Source: JARROD01 sp037384225 (GTDB taxonomy: Bacteria > Pseudomonadota > Gammaproteobacteria > Pseudomonadales > Cellvibrionaceae). From it: a stretch of DNA of 64,000 nucleotides. Below the pieces are notes generated by a model. It was not told the DNA's origin and searched no databases. It worked only from the letters and a program-made list of their open reading frames with translations. Location: positions 1-64,000 of the forward strand of contig JARROD010000001.1 in the NCBI GenBank assembly GCA_037384225.1, in the 5' to 3' direction. The translations under genes and the position numbers were made by a program. The number at the start of each line of letters is the position of its first letter. Within the stretch, counting starts at the first letter, position 1. This document shows positions 1 through 9,996 of this stretch, piece by piece.

Positions 1-139
1 TTTCAGCCTCAGCGGCATGTTTGAGACAAGCTGAATAGGCCTTGCTGACCGATCTCAACCGGTCGGACTGAGCCATGGCGAGAGATACAGGCAATAAAGC
101 AACAGTCACTACGGAACGCATTAACCATTTCATATTCAT
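1..139 (-). CDS. Secreted protein of unknown function, N-terminus only
   Basis: The gene runs off the left edge; 46 codons are visible. It starts at ATG 139 (in-frame ATGs also at 133 and 121), preceded by an AGGT ribosome-site core. The first residues, MNMKWLMRSVVTVALLPV, form a classic Sec signal peptide (charged start, hydrophobic core, cleavage probably after SLAMA). The mature part begins QSDRLRSVSKAYSACLKHAAE, helical and with one cysteine. Too little is present to name a family. It is divergent from the TonB-dependent receptor 490 bases away, so shared regulation is possible but not shown. Confidence 0.6.
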   Translation of the reverse strand, partial: MNMKWLMRSVVTVALLPVSLAMAQSDRLRSVSKAYSACLKHAAEAE

Positions 140-632
140 TACCTGTTTAGTGATACAAAATGCACTTGCAAAGTTTAAAACATTCCTTAAAGCACCTTCC
201 ATAAGAAAAACCCAAGCCCGAAAAAGTTTTCGCCAGCTATAGCGGGTTTTCGTGGCGTATTCGTATATAGCTACTACCGGTTTTCTGCCAAAAATAGGTA
301 ATAGTCAGACAACCGTTTTAAAAGGAAGATTCCAACGCCAAGCCTTTCATTTCATGGCCTAACTGCCATACCCACTTGGCAAAAATCTGCTTCAAGTTCT
401 CGAATTACCGATAAAGGTGAGAATACGAAAAACAAGCCTCGTTCATGGTTTCGCCCGGATCGACTGGCACCTTTGGTGGACGAAGCGATGAACGAAGCCG
501 AAAAACAATATCCTCCCAATAACGTGAGTATTAGCCATGATCAATAGCTTTAATAAACAAGCCGCTTTAATTGTACAGATTCCGCCTGTCGTTGCATCAC
601 AGGATACAGCACTAAATAAGGAGATTTAACCT
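140..632. other. Intergenic region, 493 bp, with hairpin repeat and receptor leader
   Basis: No convincing coding frame is seen. The stretch separates an outward-reading secreted protein from the TonB-dependent receptor. It contains a hairpin element at about 437-499, also found downstream of the receptor, and an AAGGAG ribosome site at 619-624 just before the receptor ATG. The part at about 205-300 is AT/GC mixed, with no clear promoter I can defend. Confidence 0.5.
437..499. repeat. Hairpin repeat element, family E copy 1
   Basis: The arms at about 437-455 (AGCCTCGTTCATGGTTTCG) and 481-499 (CGAAGCGATGAACGAAGCC) are imperfect inverted repeats around a 25-base loop. A near-identical inverted pair lies at 3288-3348, on the other side of the same receptor gene. 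Seen directly; function unknown (REP-like element or transcript end are both possible). Confidence 0.55.
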
Positions 633-3212
633 ATGAATAACAAGCACCTGGTCTCTTCTCTTTCGATTTTGGCGCTAGCCGGCAGTTTGAACACTACAGG
701 CGTCCTTGCCCAAGACGATAGGGTGGAGTTGATGGAAGAAGTGATTACCACTGGCACCCGTACTACCGGTAGAACCGCCACTGAGTCGGCCGCCCCAGTA
801 GATGTAGTAACCGGCGCGGACTTTGTCAATCAGGGCGATACGGATTTGAGCAATCTGCTGCGCAATATTGTGCCCTCTTATAATGTCAATACACAGCCGA
901 TCAGTGATGCAGCCTCAATCGTACGCCCGGCCAACCTGCGCGGACTGGCGCCGGATCACACCCTGGTGCTGGTCAACGGCAAACGCCGCCACCGCGCCGC
1001 CGTCATCTACTGGCTTGGCAATGGGGTTTCCGACGGTGCCCAGGGACCCGATATTTCGGCGATTCCTTCGATAGCGTTGAAACAAGCCGAGGTTTTGCGC
1101 GACGGCGCGGCAGCTCAATACGGTTCCGATGCCATCGCCGGTGTGATGAATTTTATTCTCAAAGATGACTCCGAAGGCGGTAGCCTGCAAGTACGCTATG
1201 GTGAGTTCTATGAAGGAGACGGGGAACTGGCGACAATTTCCGGTAACATAGGTATGCCTTTCACTGCCAGTGGTTTTGCCAACTTCAGCTTTGAATACGG
1301 GAACACTAATGCGACAGATCGCAGTATCCAACGCTCAGATGCGGCAAGGCTGATCGCCTCAGGCAACACAGATGTCGCCGATCCAGCTCAGGAATGGGGA
1401 CAGCCAAAAATCAGAGATGAACTGAAGATGGTACTGAATCTGGGCCTGGACCTTGACCGTAGCAAAAACTTTTACGGGTTTGCCAATTATCAGGAAAAGA
1501 AAGTGGAGGGAGGCTTTTATTTCCGTAATCCCGATACCCGCAGTGGCGTTTTTGGCACCAAAATTGAAAACGACCCTAGTACTACGGCTGATGATCAGTA
1601 CCAACGCCTTGTGGCAGATCTGAATCCGGACAATGGCGTACCCTGCCCTACAATGATTGCGGGTGATGCAGCCTCAAATGCCTTGTTGGCCCAAGTGATG
1701 GATAATAGCACCGCCATTGGCGCGGAGTGCTTTGTCTTTAATGAGCTCTTTCCCGGCGGATTTACTCCCAGGTTTGGTGGAAAATTAACTGACTTTGCCG
1801 GTGTCGCAGGCGTGAGGGGGGAAACCGCCTATGGTATGAGTTGGGATATCAGTGCCGGATTGGGCTACAATGATGTCGATTTTTTTATCCGCGATACTGT
1901 GAATGCATCATTAGGCCCTCAAACGCCGACGGAGTTTGATCCAGGCGCCTACACACAGTTCGACAAAAACTTCAACGTTGATGTGTCCTATCCACTGGCT
2001 GTGTCCTGGCTGGCGTCGGACCTGAATGTCGCCGGCGGTTTGGAATACCGTGAAGAGCAGTTTGAAATTACGGTTGGCGATCAGGCTTCCTTCGAAATTG
2101 GAGAGTACGCTGATCAAGGGTTTAGTGCCGCATCCAACGGCTTTCCCGGATTCGGCCCTCTGGCAGGGGGAGAATTCGACCGGGCCAATTTTGCCACGTA
2201 TGTCGATGCCGAAGCCGATATTCTCGATAACTGGCTATTGGGGCTGGCGGTACGCTGGGAAGACTTTGAAGATTTTGGCAGTACGACTAACTATAAGTTA
2301 GCCACCAATGTCGCTCTCACCGATTTTGTCTCCCTGCGGGCTTCTTACAGTACCGGTTTCCGCGCACCGACACCGGGACAATCGAATGCGTTTAACGTAT
2401 CAACCGAATTCGATGAGGCACTGGGAGACCTGGTTAACAATGGTACCATTCCGTCCATCAACCCGGTAGCCAGACTGCGTGGCGGTCAGGCGCTGGATGC
2501 AGAAAAGTCCAAAAATACAACCTTTGGACTGATCTTCAATTTTGATGCTGTCACATTTACAGTCGATTATTTCAAGATAAAATTAAAAGACCGGATCAGT
2601 CTGTCACAGCTTTTCGAACTGAACCAGACTGAAATCGATGATCTGGTAGCTTCCGGTGTCACCAGTGCGGCCAACCTGCAGAACTTTCGCTTTTTTACCA
2701 ATGACTTCGATACCACTACCACCGGTGTCGATATCGTCGCTACCACTTCGGCAGACTGGCTGGGAGGCACGACTGACTTCAGCCTGGCCTATAACATGAC
2801 TAAAACGGAAGTTGATTCTATTTTTGTTGACCCGAATGATGAGGGTAGTATTGAAGGAGCACTTAAGCGAACCAGACAGCTGGAAGAGGGGCTGCCGGAA
2901 ACACGTTGGAATATCAGTGCCAATCACATGCTGGGTGACTGGCGTTTTCTCCTGCGCCTGAGCTACTACGATGAGTTCTATGATTCTGAAGATAACAGAA
3001 CTTATGGCGATGAATTTATTGTCGATGCCGAAGTTGCCTACGATTTCAATACCAATTACTCCGTTACCATGGGCATGCAAAATCTCCTGGATGAGTACCC
3101 TGATGAAAACCCAACTGGTGCCGACGACAGTGGCCGCCGTTACAGCCAGTTTTCACCGAGCGGTTTTGGCGGTGGTTTCTGGTATATGCGGATGACTTAC
3201 AACTTCGATTAA
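633..3212 (+). CDS. TonB-dependent outer-membrane receptor
   Basis: An 859-residue outer-membrane receptor, energised by TonB-ExbBD, for uptake of an unknown substrate. The signal peptide is residues 1-26 (cleavage after GVLA). A TonB-box-like ELMEEVITTGTR stretch lies at about 33-45. The plug domain follows (about 50-175, with LRGLAPDHTLVLVNGKRR and the GAAAQYGSDAIAGVMNFIL motif that ends plugs of this class), then a 22-strand barrel with alternating aromatic strands. The conserved RASYSTGFRAPTPGQ segment and the C-terminal aromatic strand are present, so the gene looks complete. The start is set by AAGGAG eight bases upstream. No transporter or enzyme partner lies beside it, so the substrate cannot be inferred. 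It stands alone between two copies of a hairpin repeat. Confidence 0.9.
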   Translation: MNNKHLVSSLSILALAGSLNTTGVLAQDDRVELMEEVITTGTRTTGRTATESAAPVDVVTGADFVNQGDTDLSNLLRNIVPSYNVNTQPISDAASIVRPANLRGLAPDHTLVLVNGKRRHRAAVIYWLGNGVSDGAQGPDISAIPSIALKQAEVLRDGAAAQYGSDAIAGVMNFILKDDSEGGSLQVRYGEFYEGDGELATISGNIGMPFTASGFANFSFEYGNTNATDRSIQRSDAARLIASGNTDVADPAQEWGQPKIRDELKMVLNLGLDLDRSKNFYGFANYQEKKVEGGFYFRNPDTRSGVFGTKIENDPSTTADDQYQRLVADLNPDNGVPCPTMIAGDAASNALLAQVMDNSTAIGAECFVFNELFPGGFTPRFGGKLTDFAGVAGVRGETAYGMSWDISAGLGYNDVDFFIRDTVNASLGPQTPTEFDPGAYTQFDKNFNVDVSYPLAVSWLASDLNVAGGLEYREEQFEITVGDQASFEIGEYADQGFSAASNGFPGFGPLAGGEFDRANFATYVDAEADILDNWLLGLAVRWEDFEDFGSTTNYKLATNVALTDFVSLRASYSTGFRAPTPGQSNAFNVSTEFDEALGDLVNNGTIPSINPVARLRGGQALDAEKSKNTTFGLIFNFDAVTFTVDYFKIKLKDRISLSQLFELNQTEIDDLVASGVTSAANLQNFRFFTNDFDTTTTGVDIVATTSADWLGGTTDFSLAYNMTKTEVDSIFVDPNDEGSIEGALKRTRQLEEGLPETRWNISANHMLGDWRFLLRLSYYDEFYDSEDNRTYGDEFIVDAEVAYDFNTNYSVTMGMQNLLDEYPDENPTGADDSGRRYSQFSPSGFGGGFWYMRMTYNFD

Positions 3213-3287
3213 TGTCAGTGCAGTTGGAGTTAATCCTGTGTTTAGGGTATTCGACAATTTAAAGACATTCACCCGTATTTGAACTGT

Positions 3288-3348
3288 GGCCTCGTTTATC
3301 GTTTCGTCCCCGGTGTTAGGGGCCGTGCACGAAATGATGAACGAGGCC
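3288..3348. repeat. Hairpin repeat element, family E copy 2
   Basis: The arms at 3288-3307 and 3329-3348 are 20 bases each, with two mismatches (GGCCTCGTT outermost on the left, AACGAGGCC on the right). The short direct repeat TGAACTGTG flanks both sides. It lies 75 bases after the receptor stop and could act as a transcript end, though no U-run follows. It is related in sequence to the copy at 437-499. Confidence 0.6.
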
Positions 3349-3535
3349 TGAACTGTGCCGCACCGCGAAAAACGGAACCTAAGGGCCTGTAAAGGAATAA
3401 CTTCCGGATTTTTGGGTTTCGAGGCGCCCGTCTGGTGTCGTTGCGAAAACGCCGGCTCACCCTAGGTAAGGATTAGAAAAATTGAACACGACCCTGAAAA
3501 TGCGGCTATTGAAGGAGCGAAGCGGTCCTGGGCCG

Positions 3536-3560
3536 AAAATTTATGCAACGATAGGGTAAA
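3536..3560 (+). repeat. Interspersed 25-bp repeat, copy 1
   Basis: The core AATTTATGCAACGAT followed by (A/G)GGGTAAA occurs here and again at 31350-31374, with a single difference over 25 bases. Both copies are intergenic. It is probably part of a larger decayed mobile or palindromic element; nothing more can be read from two copies. Confidence 0.5.
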
Positions 3561-3659
3561 GGAACGGGCACGGAATAACTTTCCGTTCCTAACAGGCGGG
3601 AACATTCAGCAATAACCGAATATTCCCGTGATAAGAGGCTTTTAGTAAAATAGCAAAAC

Positions 3660-3815
3660 TTATTTAATTTTGCCTTCTTTATACATTACATGCTTGCGAA
3701 CGACCGGATCATATTTTTTGATTTCCATTTTTTCGGGCATGTTGCGCTTGTTTTTAGTGGTAGTGTAAAAATGACCGGTACCAGCACTTGAGTTCAATCG
3801 GATCTTATCGCGCAT
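3660..3815 (-). CDS. rpmG: 50S ribosomal protein L33
   Basis: A 51-residue protein, [19 protein letters not shown]..., ending [11 protein letters not shown]. It matches bacterial L33 along its whole length: the [15 protein letters not shown] block and the YDPVVRKHV block are both intact. It is a component of the large ribosomal subunit near the E site. This form lacks the paired CXXC zinc motifs, so it is the zinc-independent type. The start ATG at 3815 is preceded by AGGAG. It lies 30 bases downstream of rpmB on the same strand, the usual rpmB-rpmG operon. Confidence 0.95.
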   Translation of the reverse strand: MRDKIRLNSSAGTGHFYTTTKNKRNMPEKMEIKKYDPVVRKHVMYKEGKIK

Positions 3816-3845
3816 TGTATGTTCTCCTGAATTTTAAGCTGTCGC

Positions 3846-4082
3846 TTACACACTCTCACCGCGGGCACGAAGGGTGTTCAGTACCTGTTCGATACCATGC
3901 TTGTCAATGACACGCATGCCTTTGGCGGAAACTCTCAGTTTCACAAAACGCTTTTCGGATTCCACCCAAAAGCGGTGGGTGTGTAGATTGGGCAAAAAAC
4001 GGCGCTTTGTGTGGTTTTTTGCATGCGAAACATTGTTACCCGTTACCGGTCGCTTACCGGTAACCTGACAGACCTTGGACAT
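3846..4082 (-). CDS. rpmB: 50S ribosomal protein L28
   Basis: 78 residues, the usual length for L28. It begins [23 protein letters not shown], contains the [16 protein letters not shown] block and ends LRARGESV. It is a basic protein of the large subunit. It is first gene of the rpmB-rpmG pair and transcribed away from radC, which is also on the minus strand but 194 bases upstream. No cysteine pair is present, so this is the non-zinc form. Confidence 0.96.
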   Translation of the reverse strand: MSKVCQVTGKRPVTGNNVSHAKNHTKRRFLPNLHTHRFWVESEKRFVKLRVSAKGMRVIDKHGIEQVLNTLRARGESV

Positions 4083-4276
4083 CTTCTCGCCTCTTCAATA
4101 CGTAGTCCACCGCCAACTGTTACAAACCGGATAAGCGGTGTAATTAATCAGATTCATTATCGCCTGGGGCGGTCCAGCCGCCCAGCCCGGAGGATCCCAG
4201 TAGCTCCCGCCCGGCAAAGAGCCGCGTGTTATACCAGAATCGCTATCAAACTTCAAACAAAACCTTAAAAATCTGG

Positions 4277-4951
4277 TTAAATCAACCCCCGTTCTGCAAA
4301 TGAGACTATTTCATTATCCCCTATCACCATATGGTCGATAACCCGCACGTCGATTAGGTTGAGGGCTTCTTTCAGGTGTCTGGTAATACATTTGTCGGCT
4401 TGACTGGGCTCGGCGACGCCGGAAGGATGATTGTGTGCGAGTATTAAGGCGGCTGCGTTATGGGCCAGCGCCTGTTTGGCCACTTCCCTGGGGTAGACGC
4501 TGGCACTGTCTATCGTGCCGTAAAAAAGTTCTTCGAACGCCACCAGGCGGTGCTGGCTGTCGAGAAACAGGACCGCAAATACTTCCTGTTGACGGTGACG
4601 CAACTGTGCAGTCAAATAATCTCTCACCGTGCGGGGGTTAGTCAGAGCGCTGTCGCGGGTCATGGTTTCACTGAGGTGGCGCTTGGCCATCTCCAGCACC
4701 GCCTGGAGCTGGCAATATTTCGCCATCCCCAGCCCTCGTGCGCGGCAAAACCGGGTCTGATCCGACTCCAGTAACGATCGCAGACCGTCGAACTCTCGAA
4801 GTAAGTCCCGGGCCAGGTCTACCGCCGATTTGCCGACACATCCGGTACGCAGAAAAATAGCCAGCAACTCCGAATCGGACAGTGCAGGCGCGCCTTTAGA
4901 CAGGAGCTTTTCCCGAGGCCGCTCGTCAACCGGCCAATGTTTGATTGCCAT
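4277..4951 (-). CDS. radC: RadC family JAB-domain DNA repair protein
   Basis: About 224 residues. The N-terminal part ([20 protein letters not shown]) and a helix-hairpin-helix region ([19 protein letters not shown]) are followed by the MPN/JAB metalloprotease-like fold, with the motif HNHPSG plus a downstream Asp (SQADKCI) that binds zinc in this family. The end, [10 protein letters not shown], matches other RadC proteins. The true role is unsettled; the link to DNA repair is historical. I choose ATG 4951 because GGGAGAG lies just upstream; an in-frame start at 4972 would add MKQGELN. It is divergent from coaBC, the common gammaproteobacterial arrangement. Confidence 0.92.
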   Translation of the reverse strand: MAIKHWPVDERPREKLLSKGAPALSDSELLAIFLRTGCVGKSAVDLARDLLREFDGLRSLLESDQTRFCRARGLGMAKYCQLQAVLEMAKRHLSETMTRDSALTNPRTVRDYLTAQLRHRQQEVFAVLFLDSQHRLVAFEELFYGTIDSASVYPREVAKQALAHNAAALILAHNHPSGVAEPSQADKCITRHLKEALNLIDVRVIDHMVIGDNEIVSFAERGLI

Positions 4952-4988
4952 ATTCAACTCTCCCTGTTTCACTTACCCAGAACATTGA

Positions 4989-5007
4989 TCTCAAACGTTT
5001 TGGGTAT
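4989..5007 (-). repeat. Single end of palindromic repeat family D
   Basis: TCTCAAACGTTTTGGGTAT is the inverted form (one mismatch) of the sequence beginning the truncated element at 5068. Together they bracket 60 bases between radC and coaBC. Seen directly; it belongs to the family whose complete copy is at 35593-35706. Confidence 0.55.
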
Positions 5008-5067
5008 CCATTAGCATCACAGTTTGAATATTAGTAGAGTTGAGGGAAAAATACGACAGATGGCGGA

Positions 5068-5144
5068 TATACCCAAAGCGTTTGAGATTTAGGTGTATAG
5101 AGTGCGTCAATTTTTGTTCCCCCTTCTTTTAATAGCAGGGGGCG
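5068..5144 (+). repeat. Palindromic repeat family D, truncated copy beside coaBC
   Basis: It begins TATACCCAAAGCGTTTGAG and runs parallel to the left half and centre of the intact copy at 35593 (the two share the AGAGTGCGTCAATTTTTGTT core). It stops at about 5144, where the intact copy would enter its right arm. The lost right arm is replaced by about 70 bases with the perfect palindrome GGCGCTAGCGCC (5177-5188), after which coaBC homology starts abruptly. The element therefore sits exactly where the 5' end of coaBC is missing. Confidence 0.65.
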
Positions 5145-5238
5145 CGACGACGCTGCATGGCAGGCCCCATGTGAGGGCGCTAGCGCCGCGAATGCCTGGA
5201 GCGGCTGGACGGAGCACCTGCGCGATTGCGGGGCCAGT

Positions 5239-6348
5239 GTGCGGGTGGTTATGACCCGGGCTGCCCAAGAGTTTATTACGCCTCTTACGCTGCAGGCGCT
5301 TTCAGGCAACCCGGTCCACACCGAGCTGCTCGATCCCACCGCTGAGGCCGCTATGGGGCATATTGAATTGGCCCGCTGGGCGGATCTACTGTTGATCGCG
5401 CCCGCCAGCGCCGATTTTATTGCCCGTCTCACCAGTGGCAGAGGCGACGACCTGCTTACTACCGTGTGCCTGGCCAGTTCAGCTCCTCTGGCGCTGGCTC
5501 CGGCCATGAATCAAGGCATGTGGAGCAACCCTGGCACCCAGGACAATTTGGCTCGGTTAAAACAACGGCAAATCGCTCTGTTTGGCCCCGACGACGGCAA
5601 CCAGGCCTGTGGCGATATCGGCCCCGGCAGAATGATGGAACCCGAGGAACTTGCCAGCCGTTGCGCCGCATTGTTTAAGACCGGCAGCTTGGCTGGACTA
5701 AAGGTGGTCATCACCGCCGGCCCGACGCGGGAGGCGATAGATCCGGTGCGCTACCTCAGCAATCACAGCTCAGGGAAAATGGGTTACGCCCTCGCGCAGG
5801 CGGCGCAGGAAGCGGGGGCAACGACAGTGTTAATCAGCGGTCCCACCGCCTTGCAAGCGCCTGAGCGGGTGCGGATGCGGCAGGTTGTCAGCGCCGAAGA
5901 GATGTACACCGCCAGCCTGGAGGAAGTCGTTGGTTGCGATCTATTTATCGCATCGGCGGCGGTGGCCGACTACCGGCCGCTCAGCGTCGCAGATCAAAAA
6001 ATTAAGAAAAACCATAAAGACACGTTGACAATTCAACTGACAAAAAACCCTGACATAGTCCGTGCTGTCGCCGCCAGCGACCCCAAACCTTTCACAGTGG
6101 GTTTTGCGGCTGAAACAGAGGATGTCGTCTGCTACGGGCGCACTAAACTGAGCAATAAAAAACTGGATTTGGTGATTGCCAACGACGTATCTCAACCGGA
6201 AATTGGCTTTAACAGCGACAACAACACTGTCACTCTGGTGTGGCCAGACAGGGATGAACCCCTTGCCGAACAAAGCAAGCAGCAGTTGGCCCGGCATTTG
6301 ATTGAGCGTATTGCCTCGACACTGAAGAAATCAAAGGGAACTGAATGA
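5239..6348 (+). CDS. coaBC: CoaBC (Dfp) pantothenate pathway enzyme, 5'-truncated
   Basis: Bifunctional phosphopantothenoylcysteine synthetase/decarboxylase of coenzyme A synthesis. The CoaC half keeps the catalytic His (AAMGHIEL, residue 41 here) and the ACGDIGPGRM flap with its Cys. The CoaB half keeps ITAGPTREAIDPVRYLSNHSSGKMG and the FVGFAAET-type core (here FTVGFAAETED). Family members start about 34 residues earlier with a GKxIxLGxTGGIAAYK flavin-binding strand; here homology begins only at EHLRDCGASVRVVMT. The frame is open back to 5101 but encodes repeat-derived sequence. The only good start is GTG 5239, with no clear ribosome site. The enzyme may be inactive in its decarboxylase half, unless this is an assembly fault. 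The stop overlaps the algC ATG by 4 bases. dut, often found between them, is absent. Confidence 0.85.
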   Translation: MRVVMTRAAQEFITPLTLQALSGNPVHTELLDPTAEAAMGHIELARWADLLLIAPASADFIARLTSGRGDDLLTTVCLASSAPLALAPAMNQGMWSNPGTQDNLARLKQRQIALFGPDDGNQACGDIGPGRMMEPEELASRCAALFKTGSLAGLKVVITAGPTREAIDPVRYLSNHSSGKMGYALAQAAQEAGATTVLISGPTALQAPERVRMRQVVSAEEMYTASLEEVVGCDLFIASAAVADYRPLSVADQKIKKNHKDTLTIQLTKNPDIVRAVAASDPKPFTVGFAAETEDVVCYGRTKLSNKKLDLVIANDVSQPEIGFNSDNNTVTLVWPDRDEPLAEQSKQQLARHLIERIASTLKKSKGTE

Positions 6349-8846
6349 CCGTGGAAGAGCACAATAAAAGCAAGAAAAATTCAGCGCCTCTCGGTCAAAC
6401 TGATAAAACGCAGCTCTTCCTTGTTGTCGGCGTTATTCTGTTAGTGAACCTGGGCATCAGCGCCTGGGTTTACCATAAGTGGGTACTGCAGGCGCAGCAA
6501 CGACTATTGGTCGACATGACCAAGACCGAAGCCCGGGAACGCGCCCAGACCATCGGCTCGAACCTGCAAAACCTGCAGAGAGAAATGGAGCGATTTACCA
6601 CCCGCCCGGCGCTGATCGCGGCGGTTGCCGAACGGCAACAACGGATCCTCGAAAAATTTACCGCCAGTCTGCAAAAAAGCTTCGCCAATGCCGCCGTGAT
6701 CCGCTTGCTTCCTCTCGACTCCGCCAAACTCGACGCCAACGGTGAAGTGCCTCTGCGTTTTACCGAACTGGACATGATCAATAGAGCGGAAAAGCGTGAA
6801 ACCGTAATGCCCGAGGCCACCAAACTCAACGATGATTGGCTGTTGAATCTGGCTGCGCCTTTAATCGCGGCGACACAAACCGCCGAAATGGTCGCAGACC
6901 AGACAGCCAAGTCCAATGAAGTCGCCGGAACCCTGTTTATCAGTTTGCGTGAAAATGCTATTACCGCCCTAATGGAATCGCTCGACACCACACTTGGCAA
7001 AACGGAGTTACTGCAACAATTCGGGAAAGGCCGACCACAGCGAATAGCGGCGCGGGGGCGGGGCAACGCGGGCGCAAGTGAGACTGCCAGAGTAGCCAAT
7101 AGCTACTGGACTGTTCGATTCACGCCATCACCAGCCTTGGTGGGCCGCTCCAACATCAACCCCTTACCGGTGGTTGCCATCCTGGTTCTGCTGGCCCTGG
7201 TCACTTTAACGGCGGGCATTTGTCTAGCCAGATTCCTTAAGCCCGGCGCACTGACACCGTGGAAACCGGTTGGCGAAGACTTAAAGACCACATTCGGCGT
7301 TGACGCTGCCACGGATCGGACAGATAATCACGACGTTCTCGATATTGAGGTTTCCGCTGAAGATCAGAACCTGTTTGGATTGGAGGACTCCTCACCCACT
7401 GACAGCCGCAAATACGTCGCAAATGATACCAACATAAGCACAAAGGGTGCTGAAACAACGGAAGTTACCGGAGAGGTTCCGGATGTGATTTTTCGTGCTT
7501 ACGACATTCGCGGTGTTGTCGGCGAAGCCTTGACCCCGGAATTAATGGAGATGATCGGCAAGGCCGTCGCCAGCGAGGCGCTGGAACAAGATGAAAATAC
7601 GCTACTGGTCGGCCGTGACGGCCGTATCCACAGCCCAGAACTTGCCCAGCATTTGATCAAGGGCATTCTCAGCACCGGCTGCAACGCTATCGATATTGGT
7701 ATTGTAGCTACTCCAGTGCTGTATTTTGCCGCACACGAATCAGAACTCACTAAAAGTGGCGTTATGGTAACGGCCAGCCATAACACCGGTGAATACAACG
7801 GCGTAAAAATAATGCTCAATGGCAAAACCCTGGCTGATGACGATATACAGCAGTTGCGCGCGAGAATCCTGCGCCGTCATTTTCACCAGGGGCAAGGCCG
7901 TGAAGATCATCAAAACGTCATACCGGAATATGTAGACCGGATATTTTCAGATGTCGCCCTCGCCGCTGAAATTAAAATTGTTATTGATGCCGGTAATGGC
8001 GCCACCGGCTCTGTGGCACCGACATTGTTCGAAGAACTGGGCTGTGAAGTGATTCCACTGCATTGCGACATCGACGGCCACTTTCCCAATCACGCACCCG
8101 ATCCGACCCAGGAACAGAACCTGCAGGACTTGATCAAAACCGTTCGCGAAACCCAAGCCGACCTGGGCGTGGCCCTGGACGGCGATGGCGATCGTATTAT
8201 GGTGATTACACCCAAGGGTGAAATTATCTGGCCCGACAGGCTGTTGATGCTGTTTGCCAAGGATATCGTTTCGCGTTGCCCCGGTGCCGACGTTGTATTC
8301 GATGTTAAAAGTACTCGCCAGCTCAACAGCCTGATTACCAGTTACGGCGGGCGCCCGATTATGTGGAAAGCAGGCCACTCTCACATGAAGGCAAAAATGC
8401 TGGAAAGCAACGCTCTGTTGGGGGGCGAGTTTTCCGGCCACATTTTTATCAAAGACCGCTGGTACGGGTTTGACGATGGCATGTATGCCGCCGCGCGTCT
8501 GATCGAAATCATGACACTGCGCGACCAGGATTTGGACACTATTTTTGAAAGCTTCCCCGTATTGCCTTGCACGCCGGAACTCAGAATCAAGGTCGCCGAA
8601 GAGCAGAAATTCGGTCTTATCCGCAAGCTTATAGACCAGGGTAATTTTGAAAACGGCAGGTTCAGCACTATAGACGGCCTGCGTGTGGACTTTGCCAAAG
8701 GTTGGGGTTTAGTAAGGGCATCGAATACATCGCCAGCATTAACACTGCGCTTCGAAGCTGAATCGCAGGAGTCTCTGGATCAACTCCAACAACTGTTTAA
8801 GCGCGAATTGTTAAAGATTGATGAAACATTGGACATAGCATTTTAA
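6345..8846 (+). CDS. algC: Phosphomannomutase/phosphoglucomutase with membrane-anchored N-terminal domain
   Basis: 833 residues. Residues about 24-45 form a membrane helix, followed by a helical and mixed extracytoplasmic region, a second helix at about 275-298 (LPVVAILVLLALVTLTAG), then an acidic linker. The mutase begins near 380 (VIFRAYDIRGVVGEALTPE). The phosphoserine loop is TASHNT with Ser478; most relatives have SHNP, so the Pro is replaced. The metal loop DGDGDR, the sugar-specificity GGEFSGH and the phosphate loop RASNTSP are all present. It interconverts hexose 6- and 1-phosphates for LPS and exopolysaccharide precursors. Long AlgC forms with this sensor-like N-terminus are known in Pseudomonas relatives. 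It is translationally coupled to coaBC (ATGA overlap). Confidence 0.9.
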   Translation: MTVEEHNKSKKNSAPLGQTDKTQLFLVVGVILLVNLGISAWVYHKWVLQAQQRLLVDMTKTEARERAQTIGSNLQNLQREMERFTTRPALIAAVAERQQRILEKFTASLQKSFANAAVIRLLPLDSAKLDANGEVPLRFTELDMINRAEKRETVMPEATKLNDDWLLNLAAPLIAATQTAEMVADQTAKSNEVAGTLFISLRENAITALMESLDTTLGKTELLQQFGKGRPQRIAARGRGNAGASETARVANSYWTVRFTPSPALVGRSNINPLPVVAILVLLALVTLTAGICLARFLKPGALTPWKPVGEDLKTTFGVDAATDRTDNHDVLDIEVSAEDQNLFGLEDSSPTDSRKYVANDTNISTKGAETTEVTGEVPDVIFRAYDIRGVVGEALTPELMEMIGKAVASEALEQDENTLLVGRDGRIHSPELAQHLIKGILSTGCNAIDIGIVATPVLYFAAHESELTKSGVMVTASHNTGEYNGVKIMLNGKTLADDDIQQLRARILRRHFHQGQGREDHQNVIPEYVDRIFSDVALAAEIKIVIDAGNGATGSVAPTLFEELGCEVIPLHCDIDGHFPNHAPDPTQEQNLQDLIKTVRETQADLGVALDGDGDRIMVITPKGEIIWPDRLLMLFAKDIVSRCPGADVVFDVKSTRQLNSLITSYGGRPIMWKAGHSHMKAKMLESNALLGGEFSGHIFIKDRWYGFDDGMYAAARLIEIMTLRDQDLDTIFESFPVLPCTPELRIKVAEEQKFGLIRKLIDQGNFENGRFSTIDGLRVDFAKGWGLVRASNTSPALTLRFEAESQESLDQLQQLFKRELLKIDETLDIAF

Positions 8847-8856
8847 GCGTTATACT
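8829..8856 (+). promoter_or_regulatory. Probable sigma-70 promoter for argB
   Basis: TTGGAC (8829-8834), a 16-base spacer and TATACT (8851-8856) closely match the housekeeping promoter consensus and lie 60 bases before the argB start, overlapping the end of algC. Inference from sequence match only. Confidence 0.45.
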
Positions 8857-8886
8857 CAAAGCATTAATCTCTTATTTTATGTATAA

Positions 8887-9822
<936 letters not shown>

Positions 9823-9996
9823 CCGCTGGTTTTTTCTTCCGATCTGTGATTTTCCCCATAGCAGTTATTGATGCCGGGATGATATACGGCTAGGATAGCA
9901 CAGTACTGTGGAAATATTGGGGATAAAGGTTCTGCGGCCACCAGAGTTCGTTTTAGCTCTTTTATATGTATTCTAGCGGGCCATCAATAATAAATT

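Larger units (their letters stand above)
3213..3659. other. Intergenic region, 447 bp, filled with small repeats
   Basis: No gene is seen. It holds a 61-bp hairpin repeat (3288-3348), two stretches with the core GGAATAACTTCCG or GGAATAACTTTCCG (about 3394 and 3572) that recurs near 13155 and 43962, and a 25-bp segment at 3536-3560 repeated with one mismatch at 31350-31374. It is a collection site of interspersed repeats between the receptor and the ribosomal protein genes. Confidence 0.55.
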
